Part shown: piece by piece, positions 35,711 to 44,392 of the stretch
Position numbering within the stretch: the stretch's first letter is position 1
Layout: each line of letters opens with the position of its first letter
Assembly (NCBI GenBank): GCA_963677085.2
Contig: CAXXFH010000004.1
Span: forward strand, 4,650,001-4,714,000
DNA: 64,000 nt
From: G963677085 sp963677085
Lineage (GTDB): Bacteria; Planctomycetota; Planctomycetia; Pirellulales; Thermoguttaceae
Direction: 5' to 3'
The notes under the pieces: model-generated
Databases searched by the model: none
The model's input: the letters and a program-made list of their open reading frames with translations, nothing else
Told to the model about the DNA's origin: nothing
Program-made: the position numbers and the translations under genes

Positions 35711-36715
35711 ATGCCCGACTACGACGCCCTGCTGCTGGTTTCCTTCGGTGGTCCCGAGGGGCCCGACGACGTCGAGCCCTTCCTGAAGAACGTTACCCAG
35801 GGAAAAAACGTGCCACCGGAGCGGCTTGCCGAGGTCGCCCGGCACTACGAGCTTTTCAACGGCGTGAGCCCAATCAACACCCAAAACCGGGCCCTGCTGG
35901 CCGCCTTGGTCAACGAATTTCGCACCCATCAGCTCGACTTGCCCATCTACTGGGGCAACCGCCATTGGCATCCACGACTCGTCGATACCCTGCGAGAAAT
36001 GGCCGACGACGGCGTGCGACGGGCACTGGCCTTTGTGACATCGGCTTTTGGCTCGCCGCCGGGTTGCCGGCAGTACCGCGAAGCCATCGAGGCCGCCCGG
36101 GCGGCACTTGGGATCGAGGCACCCGAGGTCGACAAGCTGCGGCTGTTTTTCAACCACCCGGGCTTCATCGAGGCGGTGGTCGATCGAGTGACTCGCGCGT
36201 TCGAGCAAGTGCCCGAGCAGCGTCGCACTGCCGCTCGCCTGGTCTATACGGCCCACAGCCTGCCGGTGGCGATGGCCGAAACCTGTCGCTATCGTGAACA
36301 ACTCGACGAAGTCTGCCGACTGGTTTCCGAGCGGCTGGAGCGTGCCGACTGGGATTTGGTCTACCAGAGCCGCAGTGGCCCGCCGTCGCAACCGTGGCTC
36401 GAACCGGCGTTGAGCGGTCACCTGCGTGGGCTGGCCGAGCAGAGTGGTGTGGAAGACGTTGTGGTTGTGCCCATCGGATTCGTATGCGAGCACATGGAAA
36501 CGGTCTACGACCTGGATGTCGAGGCCCAATCGCTCTGCGACGAACTGGAACTCAATATGGTTCGCGCTTCGGTAGCTGGTGGCCATCCGCGTTTCGTCCA
36601 AATGATCCGCGAACTGGTTGAAGAACGGCTGTCCGACGCTACCGACCGCCCGGCGCTTGGCAACCTCGGCCCCTGGCCCGACCAATGTCCCGACGACTGC
36701 TGCCGGCCGACATAG
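35711..36715 (+). CDS. hemH: Ferrochelatase
   Basis: Inserts iron into a porphyrin in heme synthesis. The 334-residue product begins MPDYDALLLVSFGGPEGPDDVEPFL, with INTQNRALLAAL and WGNRHWHPRLVDTL following. The metal/porphyrin-site His lies in VYTAHSLPVAM and the acidic partner in VVVPIGFVCEHMETVYDLD. The end, GPWPDQCPDDCC, has three Cys and could help bind a 2Fe-2S cluster as in some bacterial ferrochelatases; this is a guess. The ATG at 35711 is used; upstream in-frame sequence overlaps the tRNA. Confidence 0.93.
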   Translation: MPDYDALLLVSFGGPEGPDDVEPFLKNVTQGKNVPPERLAEVARHYELFNGVSPINTQNRALLAALVNEFRTHQLDLPIYWGNRHWHPRLVDTLREMADDGVRRALAFVTSAFGSPPGCRQYREAIEAARAALGIEAPEVDKLRLFFNHPGFIEAVVDRVTRAFEQVPEQRRTAARLVYTAHSLPVAMAETCRYREQLDEVCRLVSERLERADWDLVYQSRSGPPSQPWLEPALSGHLRGLAEQSGVEDVVVVPIGFVCEHMETVYDLDVEAQSLCDELELNMVRASVAGGHPRFVQMIRELVEERLSDATDRPALGNLGPWPDQCPDDCCRPT

Positions 36716-36750
36716 TGTTGCGTCAAGTCGAGGGCGACAGGTTTTGAATT

Positions 36751-36779
36751 GGGTGCCACTGGCTGCTTGCCAGCCAGTG
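36751..36779. repeat. GGGTGCCACTGG palindrome copy between hemH and the reductase gene
   Basis: Same 29-base unit as at 12211-12238, with a 9-bp stem. Confidence 0.8.
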
Positions 36780-36823
36780 CTCAACACGGCAAAATCACTC
36801 ACCACTCAACACCAACCACTCCT

Positions 36824-37777
36824 ATGCTCTACCGTTCCCTTGCCGGCACGGGCTTGAACGTCTCGGAGGTTGCTCTGGGCTGTTGGCCCATCGCCGGGAT
36901 GACCAGCCCAGGCACTTCGGAGGCCGACAGCTTAGCCACCATCGAGGCCTGTTTCGAGTTGGGAATCAACCACCTCGACACGGCTTTCATGTACGGCGTC
37001 CACGGGGAGAGCGAGCGGTTGATCGCCAAGGCAGTCGCCGGGCGGCGCGACGAGGTGGTGATCGCCACCAAGGGTGGGCTAATCCGCAGTGCCAGTGGCA
37101 CAATGACCCGCGACGGTCGGCCAACCACGTTGCGTCGCCAGTGCGAAGAGAGCTTGCGTCGGCTGAACACCAACCGCGTGGAACTGCTCTATCTGCACGC
37201 GCCCGACGAAAACACGCCCATCCGCGAGTCGGCCGGAGAGTTGAAGCGATTGCTCGACGAGGGCAAGACGCGATGCGTGGGCGTGTCGAATGTGGATGTT
37301 GCCCAATTGGAAGCGTTTGCGGCCGAGTGTCCCATTGCCGCTTACCAACCGCCCTACAACATGATCGAGCGGCAGATCGAGCGCGACACGTTACCCTGGT
37401 GCCGCGAGCGGAACATTGCCGTGTTGGTGTACTGGCCGCTGATGAAAGGGTTGCTGGCTGGAAAAATCGCCCGAGATTTCGTCTTCGGCCCCGACGACAG
37501 CCGGCACAAGTATCCCATGTTTCAAGGCGAAGAACGTCGAAAGAACCACGACCTGGTCGACAAGCTTTCGGAGATTGCTGCCGAGGCGGGCCATACAGTG
37601 GCTCAACTGGTCGTCAACTGGACGGTTCATCAGCCGGGCATCACCTCGGCGCTGTGCGGTGCGAAACGGCCCGAGCAAATCCGCGAAACGGCCGGTGCTT
37701 CCGGCTGGCAACTAACCGACGATCAACTCGCTCGCGTCAACGCCGCGCTGGACGAACGAGCGAACAGTCTTCAGTAG
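36824..37777 (+). CDS. Aldo/keto reductase
   Basis: NADPH-dependent oxidoreductase of the AKR family (317 residues). The catalytic set is present: Asp and Tyr in HLDTAFMYG, Lys in IATKGG and His in LYLHAPDE. RCVGVSNVDVAQL and the cofactor-binding end (GAKRPEQIRETA) are typical. The physiological substrate cannot be read. ATG 36824 starts the conserved MLYRSLAGTGLNVSEVALGC; the longer frame includes the palindrome upstream. Confidence 0.92.
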   Translation: MLYRSLAGTGLNVSEVALGCWPIAGMTSPGTSEADSLATIEACFELGINHLDTAFMYGVHGESERLIAKAVAGRRDEVVIATKGGLIRSASGTMTRDGRPTTLRRQCEESLRRLNTNRVELLYLHAPDENTPIRESAGELKRLLDEGKTRCVGVSNVDVAQLEAFAAECPIAAYQPPYNMIERQIERDTLPWCRERNIAVLVYWPLMKGLLAGKIARDFVFGPDDSRHKYPMFQGEERRKNHDLVDKLSEIAAEAGHTVAQLVVNWTVHQPGITSALCGAKRPEQIRETAGASGWQLTDDQLARVNAALDERANSLQ

Positions 37778-38337
37778 ACGGTCTTTCAGTTGTCCGTGGA
37801 AAATTTGCTGCCGCTTGCGGCTTCGCCCTTCTCGCCCGCCGCTGTCGATTTCTTCCAGCTACGCAAGCTGTGCGGCACAGCGAAACAATGCAGCCAATAA
37901 CGATTGCAGCACGGCCGTTGTGTCGTCCGTCGAGCGAGAACGAAGTCTCGTTGCGTTGCGTAGAAAAAACAGCAGGGCAGCATTCGGGCGTCTTCGCCCT
38001 GCAAACTTTACTCAACCCGTGCCGGCGTCCGGCATTGCCGAAAGTCTCGTCCGTAATCACCGCGTCTTTGCTTGTCGCGCGCGTCGTTTGGTGTAGGTTT
38101 GTTAGAGGCGATTTTGAAATTCGGCGCCGGGTTCGTGCGTCGGCTGGACGAACAACCTTGCCCCGGGTTTCGAAACGGTCTCTTAGGATCGACCGAAGAC
38201 AATTCACCGGACCGTGTTTCGCGACGGTCCTCGCGTTTTGCCTTGGAAAACGGCAAGTTGTTTTTCGGGCCGTCCTTACGCAAGCCAACGAAGGCAAGGC
38301 TCGATAGTCGTAGGGGCTGAAGTGCAAGGAGCAAGCG
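37778..38337. other. Intergenic region with a long dispersed repeat
   Basis: No gene is supported. It contains the hairpin-rich repeat 38185-38285, also found at 61612-61721. Confidence 0.55.
38185..38285 (+). repeat. About 100-bp hairpin-rich repeat, copy 1
   Basis: Shared in order with 61612-61721: AGGATCGACCG, CCGG.CCGTG.TTCGC.ACGG, CCTTG.AAAACGGCAAGTTG, TTTTT.GGGCCGTCCT. It forms two hairpins: CGGACCGTG..CACGGT-like, and GGAAAACGGC..GGGCCGTCC-like. It lies about 50 bp before a membrane-protein gene. Confidence 0.8.
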
Positions 38338-39123
38338 ATGCCTAGGATTGCGGCGACTTTGCTGACCGTGACAATCATGGCGGTCGCGATCGGTGTGAAC
38401 ATCTACCGTTACCCGGTGGTCACCGAGATGGTCAGCGGAACGATCACCCGCGACCAGAGCGAGTCGATTGGCGGCCGCGAACCGTTGTTGACGATACCCG
38501 AGCAGTCGGAGCCATTGGGGGCTGAAGAATTGGCATCCGATGCGTGGGACGAGACCGTTGATTCCTCGTCCGACGCGGGGGCTTCGCCGAACGCAGCGGC
38601 AAACACGATGACAGCGAACGACGTTGCCGACAGTGCGATGGATTCGGCTGCGGTCGAAACGCTTGATGCCGGCGCGTCCGACGATCACGCATTGCGCACA
38701 ATGCCTGCCGAAAAGCAACCCACCGCAGATCGTTACTCGAACGACCGTCACACGAACGATCGTTACGCAGCACCGAAAAAAGACGATCGCTATGGCGACG
38801 AGTTGCGTGCGTCAGAAAATCCGGCGTCCTCATCGTCTTTGGCAACGGGCGACCGCTACGGCGACTTTCCCGACCGGCGCATTGCTGCGACCCCCGTAGC
38901 CGGTGCCTCGTTTGAACGGACCGACGAATTGTTGACAACGCGGCCGCTCGTGCCCGTCGTGGTTCCCGAACGCTATGCGAGCGAACAACGCGAGGTGACG
39001 GAAGATGAGGTCCGTCGCTTGCCGTCGACCGAAGGCAGCACGCCGCTGGTCGTCAGCGATACCGAGTTCCGCCTGCCCGACGGTTCAATCCCATTTTACC
39101 CCAGCACGGGCGGACCCGAGTAG
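38338..39123 (+). CDS. Membrane-anchored hypothetical protein with DRY-type repeats
   Basis: Family not recognised. The 261-residue product has one N-terminal membrane segment (about residues 5-24), then a polar, Ser/Asp/Ala-rich region. In the middle (about 125-185) short DRY/DRH units recur (DRYSNDRHTNDRYA, DDRYGDE, GDRYGDFPDRR). The end is a Pro/Val-rich stretch (TRPLVPVVVPERYASEQREV..). AAGGAG six bases before the ATG gives a strong start. Likely anchored in the inner membrane with a low-complexity soluble part. Confidence 0.7.
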   Translation: MPRIAATLLTVTIMAVAIGVNIYRYPVVTEMVSGTITRDQSESIGGREPLLTIPEQSEPLGAEELASDAWDETVDSSSDAGASPNAAANTMTANDVADSAMDSAAVETLDAGASDDHALRTMPAEKQPTADRYSNDRHTNDRYAAPKKDDRYGDELRASENPASSSSLATGDRYGDFPDRRIAATPVAGASFERTDELLTTRPLVPVVVPERYASEQREVTEDEVRRLPSTEGSTPLVVSDTEFRLPDGSIPFYPSTGGPE

Positions 39124-39776
39124 GACGATGAGTTTTTAATGATACCTGCATTATTGGTTGGCCTTGTTGAGCAATTTTCCCTCGGCAAACATATCGGACA
39201 GGATAACAGGATATTAAGGATGAAGACCAACGCAAGGGAGGATCGTTGGGTGGATTTCGCTTGAATCCCGTCGATCCTTTTGCCTGCGACCGCCGCAACC
39301 AGCAGACTGCGGAAGTGCAACCGTGATGTGCCGCAAAGACACCGGTGGCGTTTGTCAGGTTCCAGGCTTTCTCGAAAGCCGACTCACGTTGGCGACTCAA
39401 CTCGGCGGCAAGCGACTCAACGAAAGCCAGGAACGTACCGAACACCCGCAAGAACAACAGGAACCGTTGGAACATCGGCGCTCACTTCCAGCGCATGAAC
39501 GGTCAGCTCTTTGCGAACCGAAGATTATGAATCCTCAATGGTTCTTCGTTTCCGCGCGACAATTGATTCGGAAGTCGAAAGAAGTTTCCCGGATAAACCG
39601 GATTGCATGAAAACATCCCGTCAATCCTGTTCATCCTGTCCAAATTGAACCTGGGGATAGCAATTGTTCGACAAGGCATTATTGGTTCCTGGTTTGATTG
39701 TGGAACACTTCATTGCGTTCCGGCCCGGAAATCCAGGCTCCCGTTGGTCGCCTTCTGCTCATTGGCTATGCAGGCC
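39124..39776. other. Intergenic region with a dispersed repeat at its right end
   Basis: About 650 bases without a supported gene. The repeat copy 39688-39776 adjoins the end of the esterase gene. Confidence 0.5.
39688..39776 (+). repeat. Dispersed repeat, CTCCCGTTGGTCGCC core
   Basis: Matches 1490-1582 over about 90 bases; core 39738-39752. Confidence 0.75.
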
Positions 39777-40625
39777 TCAATAGTGGTCAGTAGCTGCTCG
39801 CGGCTTCGCCCCTTCCGCTTTCTGATTTCCACTTTCAGTCTTCTGACTTAACTCTTGCATCGCGGCTGCATAGCGGCGGCCGAACTCGCGCAGGGCGTCG
39901 GCGTTGAAGTGGGTCTTGTCGGGCTTGGCCTTCAGGCCATCGGCCGAGGCGAAGCCCGTGTGTTCGACGCGCCGAGGCAATTCGGCCAGCGCGGTTTCCA
40001 CCGTGTTGGCGAACGATGATTTTGCGCGGTCGAGGAAGGCGGGGCACAGTCCGCCGGCGACCAGCGGAAGGCCTGCGTTGTCCAGATCGGCCCGTAGATC
40101 GGCAATCATTTGGTCGAGACGCGTGGCGTAGGTCTCCGCGTTTTCCTTGCTGCCCGTGTCGCCCTCGCCCTGGTGCCAAAGCACGCCCTTGAGTGTGCCG
40201 TCTTGCATGGCCAGCTTGGCGCGGTCGAGGGCCGCGTTGTAGAGGTCGCCGTCTTTGCTCCAGCGGCGCAGTGGTGTACCGCCAACAGCGCAGGGGATCA
40301 GCCCAATGGTGATCGACGGATCCTGCTCGGCCATCGCCTGGGCAAAAGTCATCCCGAGGCCTACGCCGGCGATGGCCGGTTTGTCGAAGTGCAGCGGATG
40401 CGTGGCCCGAACCCAATGGTTGTGCTTGTCAAACTTCAACACCCGTGGCACGGGCTGCCGGTCCTGCTCGGTCATCTTCCCCCGCCCGGCCATGTTCGAC
40501 TGACCGATCAGCAAGTAAAGGTGAAACTGTTCTTTGGCCGGAAGTTCGTCGGCTGCGTGGGCCGACGGTTCGGCGAAAAACACCAATGCCAAGGCCGAGG
40601 CCACGAATAGTCGTTGTGTTCGCAT
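39777..40625 (-). CDS. Secreted sialate O-acetylesterase-like (SASA) hydrolase
   Basis: A 282-residue SGNH-fold esterase. The first 25 or so residues are a Sec signal peptide (FVASALALVFFAEPSAHA, cleavage before ADE). The Ser nucleophile is in LLIGQSNMAGRG, the block with the oxyanion residue in LWHQGEGDT, and the Asp-x-x-His in PDKTHFNADAL. Such enzymes remove acetyl groups from sugars or glycans, but the substrate is unknown. The C-terminal 20 residues are low-complexity and overlap a repeat-like tract. The ATG at 40625 fits the signal peptide. Confidence 0.87.
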   Translation of the reverse strand: MRTQRLFVASALALVFFAEPSAHAADELPAKEQFHLYLLIGQSNMAGRGKMTEQDRQPVPRVLKFDKHNHWVRATHPLHFDKPAIAGVGLGMTFAQAMAEQDPSITIGLIPCAVGGTPLRRWSKDGDLYNAALDRAKLAMQDGTLKGVLWHQGEGDTGSKENAETYATRLDQMIADLRADLDNAGLPLVAGGLCPAFLDRAKSSFANTVETALAELPRRVEHTGFASADGLKAKPDKTHFNADALREFGRRYAAAMQELSQKTESGNQKAEGAKPRAATDHY

Positions 40626-40987
40626 GGTCGAGTTTCCGTGAAGATTTTGGGAAATGAAAGGGTGAAGGCCTTTTATTATGTGGCAACTCACCGGCGGTTT
40701 CAACTTTACGGGGAATTCGCTCGCCATTCTCTGGAGTGGCAAAACAGGAGAACTGAGGTTCGCTTGTGAACCCTCCTCTAAGGTGGTAAAATGGAGCGTT
40801 TTTAGCGGCCACTCGGATCGTAATATGGCTGGGTTCGAGATTGCTTTTCCGCTGCACCAACCACGAAGGTTGAATATTTCACAAAGACTAGCGACCAACG
40901 GGAGCGGGTTTCCGACTGGGTGCGATAGCATCGGTTTGGTTGGCAGTCCTGCCGCCTTGCGCAACGCCTTGGGGAGAATCGTCGTCG
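40626..40987. other. Divergent region between esterase gene and rpiB
   Basis: No gene. It contains the reverse-oriented dispersed repeat (40885-40965) directly upstream of rpiB. Confidence 0.5.
40885..40965 (-). repeat. Dispersed repeat copy upstream of rpiB (reverse)
   Basis: Reverse complement of the 32796-32870 unit, with GACTAGCGACCAACGGGAGC at its start on the plus strand. Confidence 0.8.
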
Positions 40988-41437
40988 ATGAAGATTGCTT
41001 TGGGGACCGATCACGCCGGATACGCTTACAAAGAGAAAATCAAAGCGCACTTAGTGGCTTTGGGGCATGAGGTCGAGGATTTTGGTGCTCATGCCGCCGA
41101 GCCGAGCGTGGACTATCCAGACTTCGTTCGCCCGGCGGCCGAAGCCGTTTCCCAGGGACAATGCGATCGGGCGGTGGTGCTGGGGGGATCCGGCAATGGC
41201 GAGGCGATGGTCGCTAATCGTGTGGCCGGCGTGCGGTGCGCGCTGTGCTGGAATGTAGAGACCGCGCGGCTCGGGCGCGAGCACAACGACGCCAACGCCA
41301 TCTCGCTAGGTGCCCGAATGATCGACGAGTCCACGGCGTTGGCAATTGTCGACACCTGGCTAACAACCCCCTTCGAAGGCGGCCGCCACGAGGCACGAAT
41401 CCGAAAAATCGACCAACCCAAACCCGTTGCGACGTAA
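40988..41437 (+). CDS. rpiB: Ribose-5-phosphate isomerase B, Glu-type active site
   Basis: Interconverts ribose-5-phosphate and ribulose-5-phosphate. The 149-residue product opens MKIALGTDHAGYAYKEKI, with the phosphate-site Asp8/His9. The catalytic loop reads VVLGGSGNGEAMVANRVAG, so the base is Glu72. The E. coli-type enzyme has Cys at this point, and the mycobacterial enzyme uses Glu. REHNDANAISLGARM closes the site. GGGGAGA precedes the ATG. It lies 57 bp upstream of the CPBP gene. Confidence 0.92.
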   Translation: MKIALGTDHAGYAYKEKIKAHLVALGHEVEDFGAHAAEPSVDYPDFVRPAAEAVSQGQCDRAVVLGGSGNGEAMVANRVAGVRCALCWNVETARLGREHNDANAISLGARMIDESTALAIVDTWLTTPFEGGRHEARIRKIDQPKPVAT

Positions 41438-41494
41438 ACCCTCAGTTTCACGTTCGATACGCACATAAACCTCACTGCCACGAGACGCATTGTC

Positions 41495-42754
41495 ATGGTC
41501 CGCACGGTCTTTCTCGATCCCTCCGGCCGACTGCGAACCTTCTGGCGGTTTCTTGTTTTTGCCGTGGGATTCGTAGGGATTCAGTTGGTCATCGCCGTGG
41601 TGGCGGCCGTAGGGCTGGTTCTTTGGACGCAAATGCAGGGTGAATTGTCTGGCGACCCGTTCGATGGCAGGTCTATCGAGGCGATCTACCAGGACTGGGC
41701 GCTGGCAATCATCCTCCTTTCGGCCGTTCCACAGGCGATTGCCGTGTCGGGACTGGCGGTCTTCTGTCGTTATTTTCTCGACCGTCGGCCGGTTCGGACG
41801 ATGGGCATGACGCAGTCGCTCGGCACCTCGGGCGTCTCGATCACTGTGGGCGTTTTGTTGGGTGTGCTGCCGGTGGCCGGGGCCGAAATCTTGCTCTGGC
41901 AACTCGGCGCGTTTCACTTCGATGGGCTGGGCGGTTGGCTGATGCCCATGGTCTTGGTGCCGGTGTTGGTGATGATGGCCTTCATGGAAGAGATCATGTT
42001 TCGCGGCTATCTGCTGCAAAACTTCCTCGACATCCGCCGGCCTGCATTCGGGGTGCTGTTCACCTCAGTCACTTTTTGGTTGATTCACAGCTTCAACCCG
42101 GGCGTGTGGCAGTCGCCCGTGATCGCCCTGAATCTTTTCGGGGCAGGTATCGTGCTGGCGTTGGCTTATCTGGCCAGCGGCAGCCTCTGGTTTGCCACGG
42201 CGCTGCACTTTGGCTGGAATTTTGCGCAGGGCGGACTGTTTGGCGTTCCCATCAGTGGACTGCCGGTCGAAGGGCTGATTCGCCTGGAGTGCGATCCGGC
42301 CTGGGCCGAGTGGCTCACGGGAGGGCAGTTTGGCCTCGAAGGGTCGCTGGTGGCTACGGGTGTAGAAGTTGGCCTGATTGCTGGACTGGCCGCCACCGTC
42401 TGGCGACGCGGTGTGAAGGCCGCTCGCTATGAAAACGCCGCCGTCACTTCTTTCACTTCGACCGAAACGGCAATCTTCCCGGGCGAAGCAGTTGTGCCGG
42501 CCGAGACAGTCGTGGCCCGTTTGGCCGACGAAGACGATCACGCCTTCGATGGCAACGAAACGACCCGCGACAATCACACCGCTGACGACAGTCCTGCAAC
42601 CGGCCTCGAAGACCAAGCGACAGAGAGATATTATCAAGAGTTGTGTACAGCAGCTTGGCGGAAGGTTTCCTCAGGCGGCTTCTTTGGGCTGCTTGACTCC
42701 GTTGATAAAGGGGAGTTCCTTGGATTACGTCCGGGATCCGTTCGGAGCCGTTGA
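41495..42754 (+). CDS. CPBP-family intramembrane protease, 3' end altered by IS256
   Basis: A polytopic membrane protein with the CPBP (Abi) protease motifs: Glu-Glu in FMEEIMFRGYLLQN, the later WLIHSF, and ALHFGWNFAQ. These are likely the zinc-binding Glu and His residues. About eight helices, then an acidic cytosolic tail. An IS256-like element begins at 42625, inside the fourth codon from the end. Joining 42624 to 44032 restores the ancestral end (..ATDLTK, stop at 44042-44044, 380 residues). In the present sequence the last four codons are replaced by about 42 residues read from IS DNA. The core is intact, so it is probably still active. Confidence 0.85.
   Translation: MVRTVFLDPSGRLRTFWRFLVFAVGFVGIQLVIAVVAAVGLVLWTQMQGELSGDPFDGRSIEAIYQDWALAIILLSAVPQAIAVSGLAVFCRYFLDRRPVRTMGMTQSLGTSGVSITVGVLLGVLPVAGAEILLWQLGAFHFDGLGGWLMPMVLVPVLVMMAFMEEIMFRGYLLQNFLDIRRPAFGVLFTSVTFWLIHSFNPGVWQSPVIALNLFGAGIVLALAYLASGSLWFATALHFGWNFAQGGLFGVPISGLPVEGLIRLECDPAWAEWLTGGQFGLEGSLVATGVEVGLIAGLAATVWRRGVKAARYENAAVTSFTSTETAIFPGEAVVPAETVVARLADEDDHAFDGNETTRDNHTADDSPATGLEDQATERYYQELCTAAWRKVSSGGFFGLLDSVDKGEFLGLRPGSVRSR
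42616..42624. repeat. 9-bp target duplication AGCGACAGA (left)
   Basis: Identical to 44023-44031 on the other side of the IS256-like element. Confidence 0.9.
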
Positions 42755-44022
42755 GGGTTCTCCATCGTTTCTGGGCAGATTGCATCAGCTTGAAGACCAT
42801 CGTCAGGCAAGCGAGTCGCGAGCCACTTCCCTTGGTGCGTTTCGTTCGCAGGCGGACCGTGGCAAAGGTCGACTCGATCGGGTTCGTCGTTCGCAGGTGA
42901 ATCCAGTGCTCGGCCGGGAAGTCGTAGAACGTCAACAGGACCTCACGATCTTTCGTCAAGCACTCGACCGCCTTGGGATACTTCGCTTCGTATGTCGCCG
43001 CAAACAGGTCGAACGCCCGGTGGGCGTGTTCTCGCGTGTCGGTCATCCAGATCTCGTACAGCATCGCCTTGGCCTGAGGCTGCAAACGCTTGGGCATATT
43101 GTCCAGCACGTTGGCCGTCTTGTGGACCCAGCAGCGTTGCTCGCGGGTTTTCGGGAACACTTGTTTCAGCGCTTTCCAAAAGCCCAACGCCCCGTCGCCG
43201 ATGGCCAGTTTCGGATCGACGGCAAGGCCGCGGGCTTTCACTTCCAACAGCAGCGTCTTCCACGATTGCTCGCTCTCGCGAAAACCGTCGACGATGGCGA
43301 TCAGCTCCTTCTTCCCGTCTTTCGTGGCACCCAGCAACACCAGAATGCATTGCCGATCTTCCTCCAAGCGGATGTTGAAATGCACGCCGTCGGCCCACAC
43401 GTAGACGTACTGCTTTTCGGCCAACGAGCGTTTGCTCCATGCGCGGTACTCGTCTTCCCAGACCTTCTTCAGCCGCGTGACGGTCGTGGCCGAGAGCCCC
43501 TTGGCGTTCTCGCCCAACAGCGCCGCCAGGGCCTCGCTGAAGTCGCCCGTGCTAACACCTTTCAGGTACAGCCAGGGAATCAATTCCTCGATGCGCTTCG
43601 TCTTTCGCAAGTAAGGCGGCAGGATCTTCGAGCTGAATTTCTCGGCCTCGTCGACCGGCCGGCGATCGCGCACCCGCGGCTGCGTGACGGCGACCTCGCC
43701 GACGCCCGTGGTGATCTTCCGCTCGGGCAAATAACCGTTGCGGACGACCTGCCGGCGTCCCCGCTCGTCACAGAGTTCGGCCCGCTCGGCGATCCAAACC
43801 TCCACTTCTTCCTGGATTGCCTGGACCAACATCCGCTGCGCTCCCTTGCGAAGGATCTCCGTCATCACGTCTTGGCTGCTGAGCTCTGGAAATGTCAACG
43901 AGGCTGTGGTACTCTCGGCCATGGTGGCGTGCTCCCGGGAAATGGGGTTTCTCTACAATTACCATTCACCCAAAGTACGCCGCCCTTTTCAAGCTGCTGT
44001 ACACAACTCTTGATAATATCTC
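42625..44022 (-). mobile_element. IS256-family element, copy 1
   Basis: A 1398-bp element. The terminal inverted repeats begin GAGATATTATCAAGAGTTGT at the left and mirror this at 43990-44022. A 9-bp target duplication flanks it. It carries one minus-strand transposase, and it sits in the 3' end of the CPBP gene. Confidence 0.92.
42671..43922 (-). pseudogene. IS256-family transposase with C-terminal frameshift
   Basis: Mutator-type DDE transposase. The catalytic Asp178 (VWADGVHF), Asp243 (IGDGALGFW) and Glu350 (TNPIEST) are all present, as is the RCWVHK motif. Near the end, after IPDVIQG, the frame shifts at a GGGG run (42710-42713). One base fewer would give a family-like end, PFINGVKQPKEAA, and a stop at 42671. 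As it stands the frame runs on through the inverted repeat to 42453, inside the CPBP gene. The catalytic core is complete, so activity may be reduced but not necessarily lost. Confidence 0.85.
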
Positions 44023-44031
44023 AGCGACAGA
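44023..44031. repeat. 9-bp target duplication AGCGACAGA (right)
   Basis: Pairs with 42616-42624. Confidence 0.9.
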
Positions 44032-44392
44032 TCTTACGAAGTAGGCGAAACGGTTTCCGCCGGGTGCCACTACTGGCTTGTCCAGCAGTGCTGCGTGGGG
44101 GCAGAATCAGGGGGCAGGGAACGGGACCAGCCATGCCGGCAGCGAGTTCGGCATTTCCCCGATCCGGGGCACTACCACGAATTAGCATTGTTGTACTATC
44201 GTCGGCCTCCACGTTTCACGAACGATCTCTGGTGGGAAACACTTACCCGGAGTGTCGACCGGGAAATGGCCCCGGCCAAGGCTGCCGGTGGAGTTCTGCC
44301 CGGTAGACGATGGAGACTCCACTGAGCGCTGCTGGACAAGCTAGCAGCGGCATCCGGCGAAGGTCAGAAGTCTATCACCACAACGAATTGAC
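44032..44392. other. Region after the IS with a possible Y1-transposase remnant
   Basis: The first 13 bases are the displaced end of the CPBP gene. A GGGTGCCAC palindrome lies at 44062-44090. From 44095 to 44325 a plus-strand frame reads PGHYHELALLYYRRPPRFTN, then DLWWETLTRSVDREM and WRLH before a stop. This looks coding and loosely resembles the N-terminal half of REP-associated tyrosine (Y1) transposases. It is only a suggestion. Confidence 0.3.
44062..44090. repeat. GGGTGCCAC palindrome copy, imperfect
   Basis: CACTACTGG..CCAGCAGTG with one mismatch, immediately upstream of the possible Y1-transposase remnant. Confidence 0.65.

Noticed and set aside
36883..38307. 474-codon frame over the aldo/keto reductase
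   Set aside because: Out-of-frame shadow with Arg-rich composition; the reductase frame has all catalytic residues.
40802..41050. Minus-strand frame ending in the repeat upstream of rpiB
   Set aside because: Built from the dispersed repeat; no start or family support.
42429..44306. 625-codon plus-strand frame across IS256
   Set aside because: Antisense of the transposase frame, low-complexity Arg/Gln composition.
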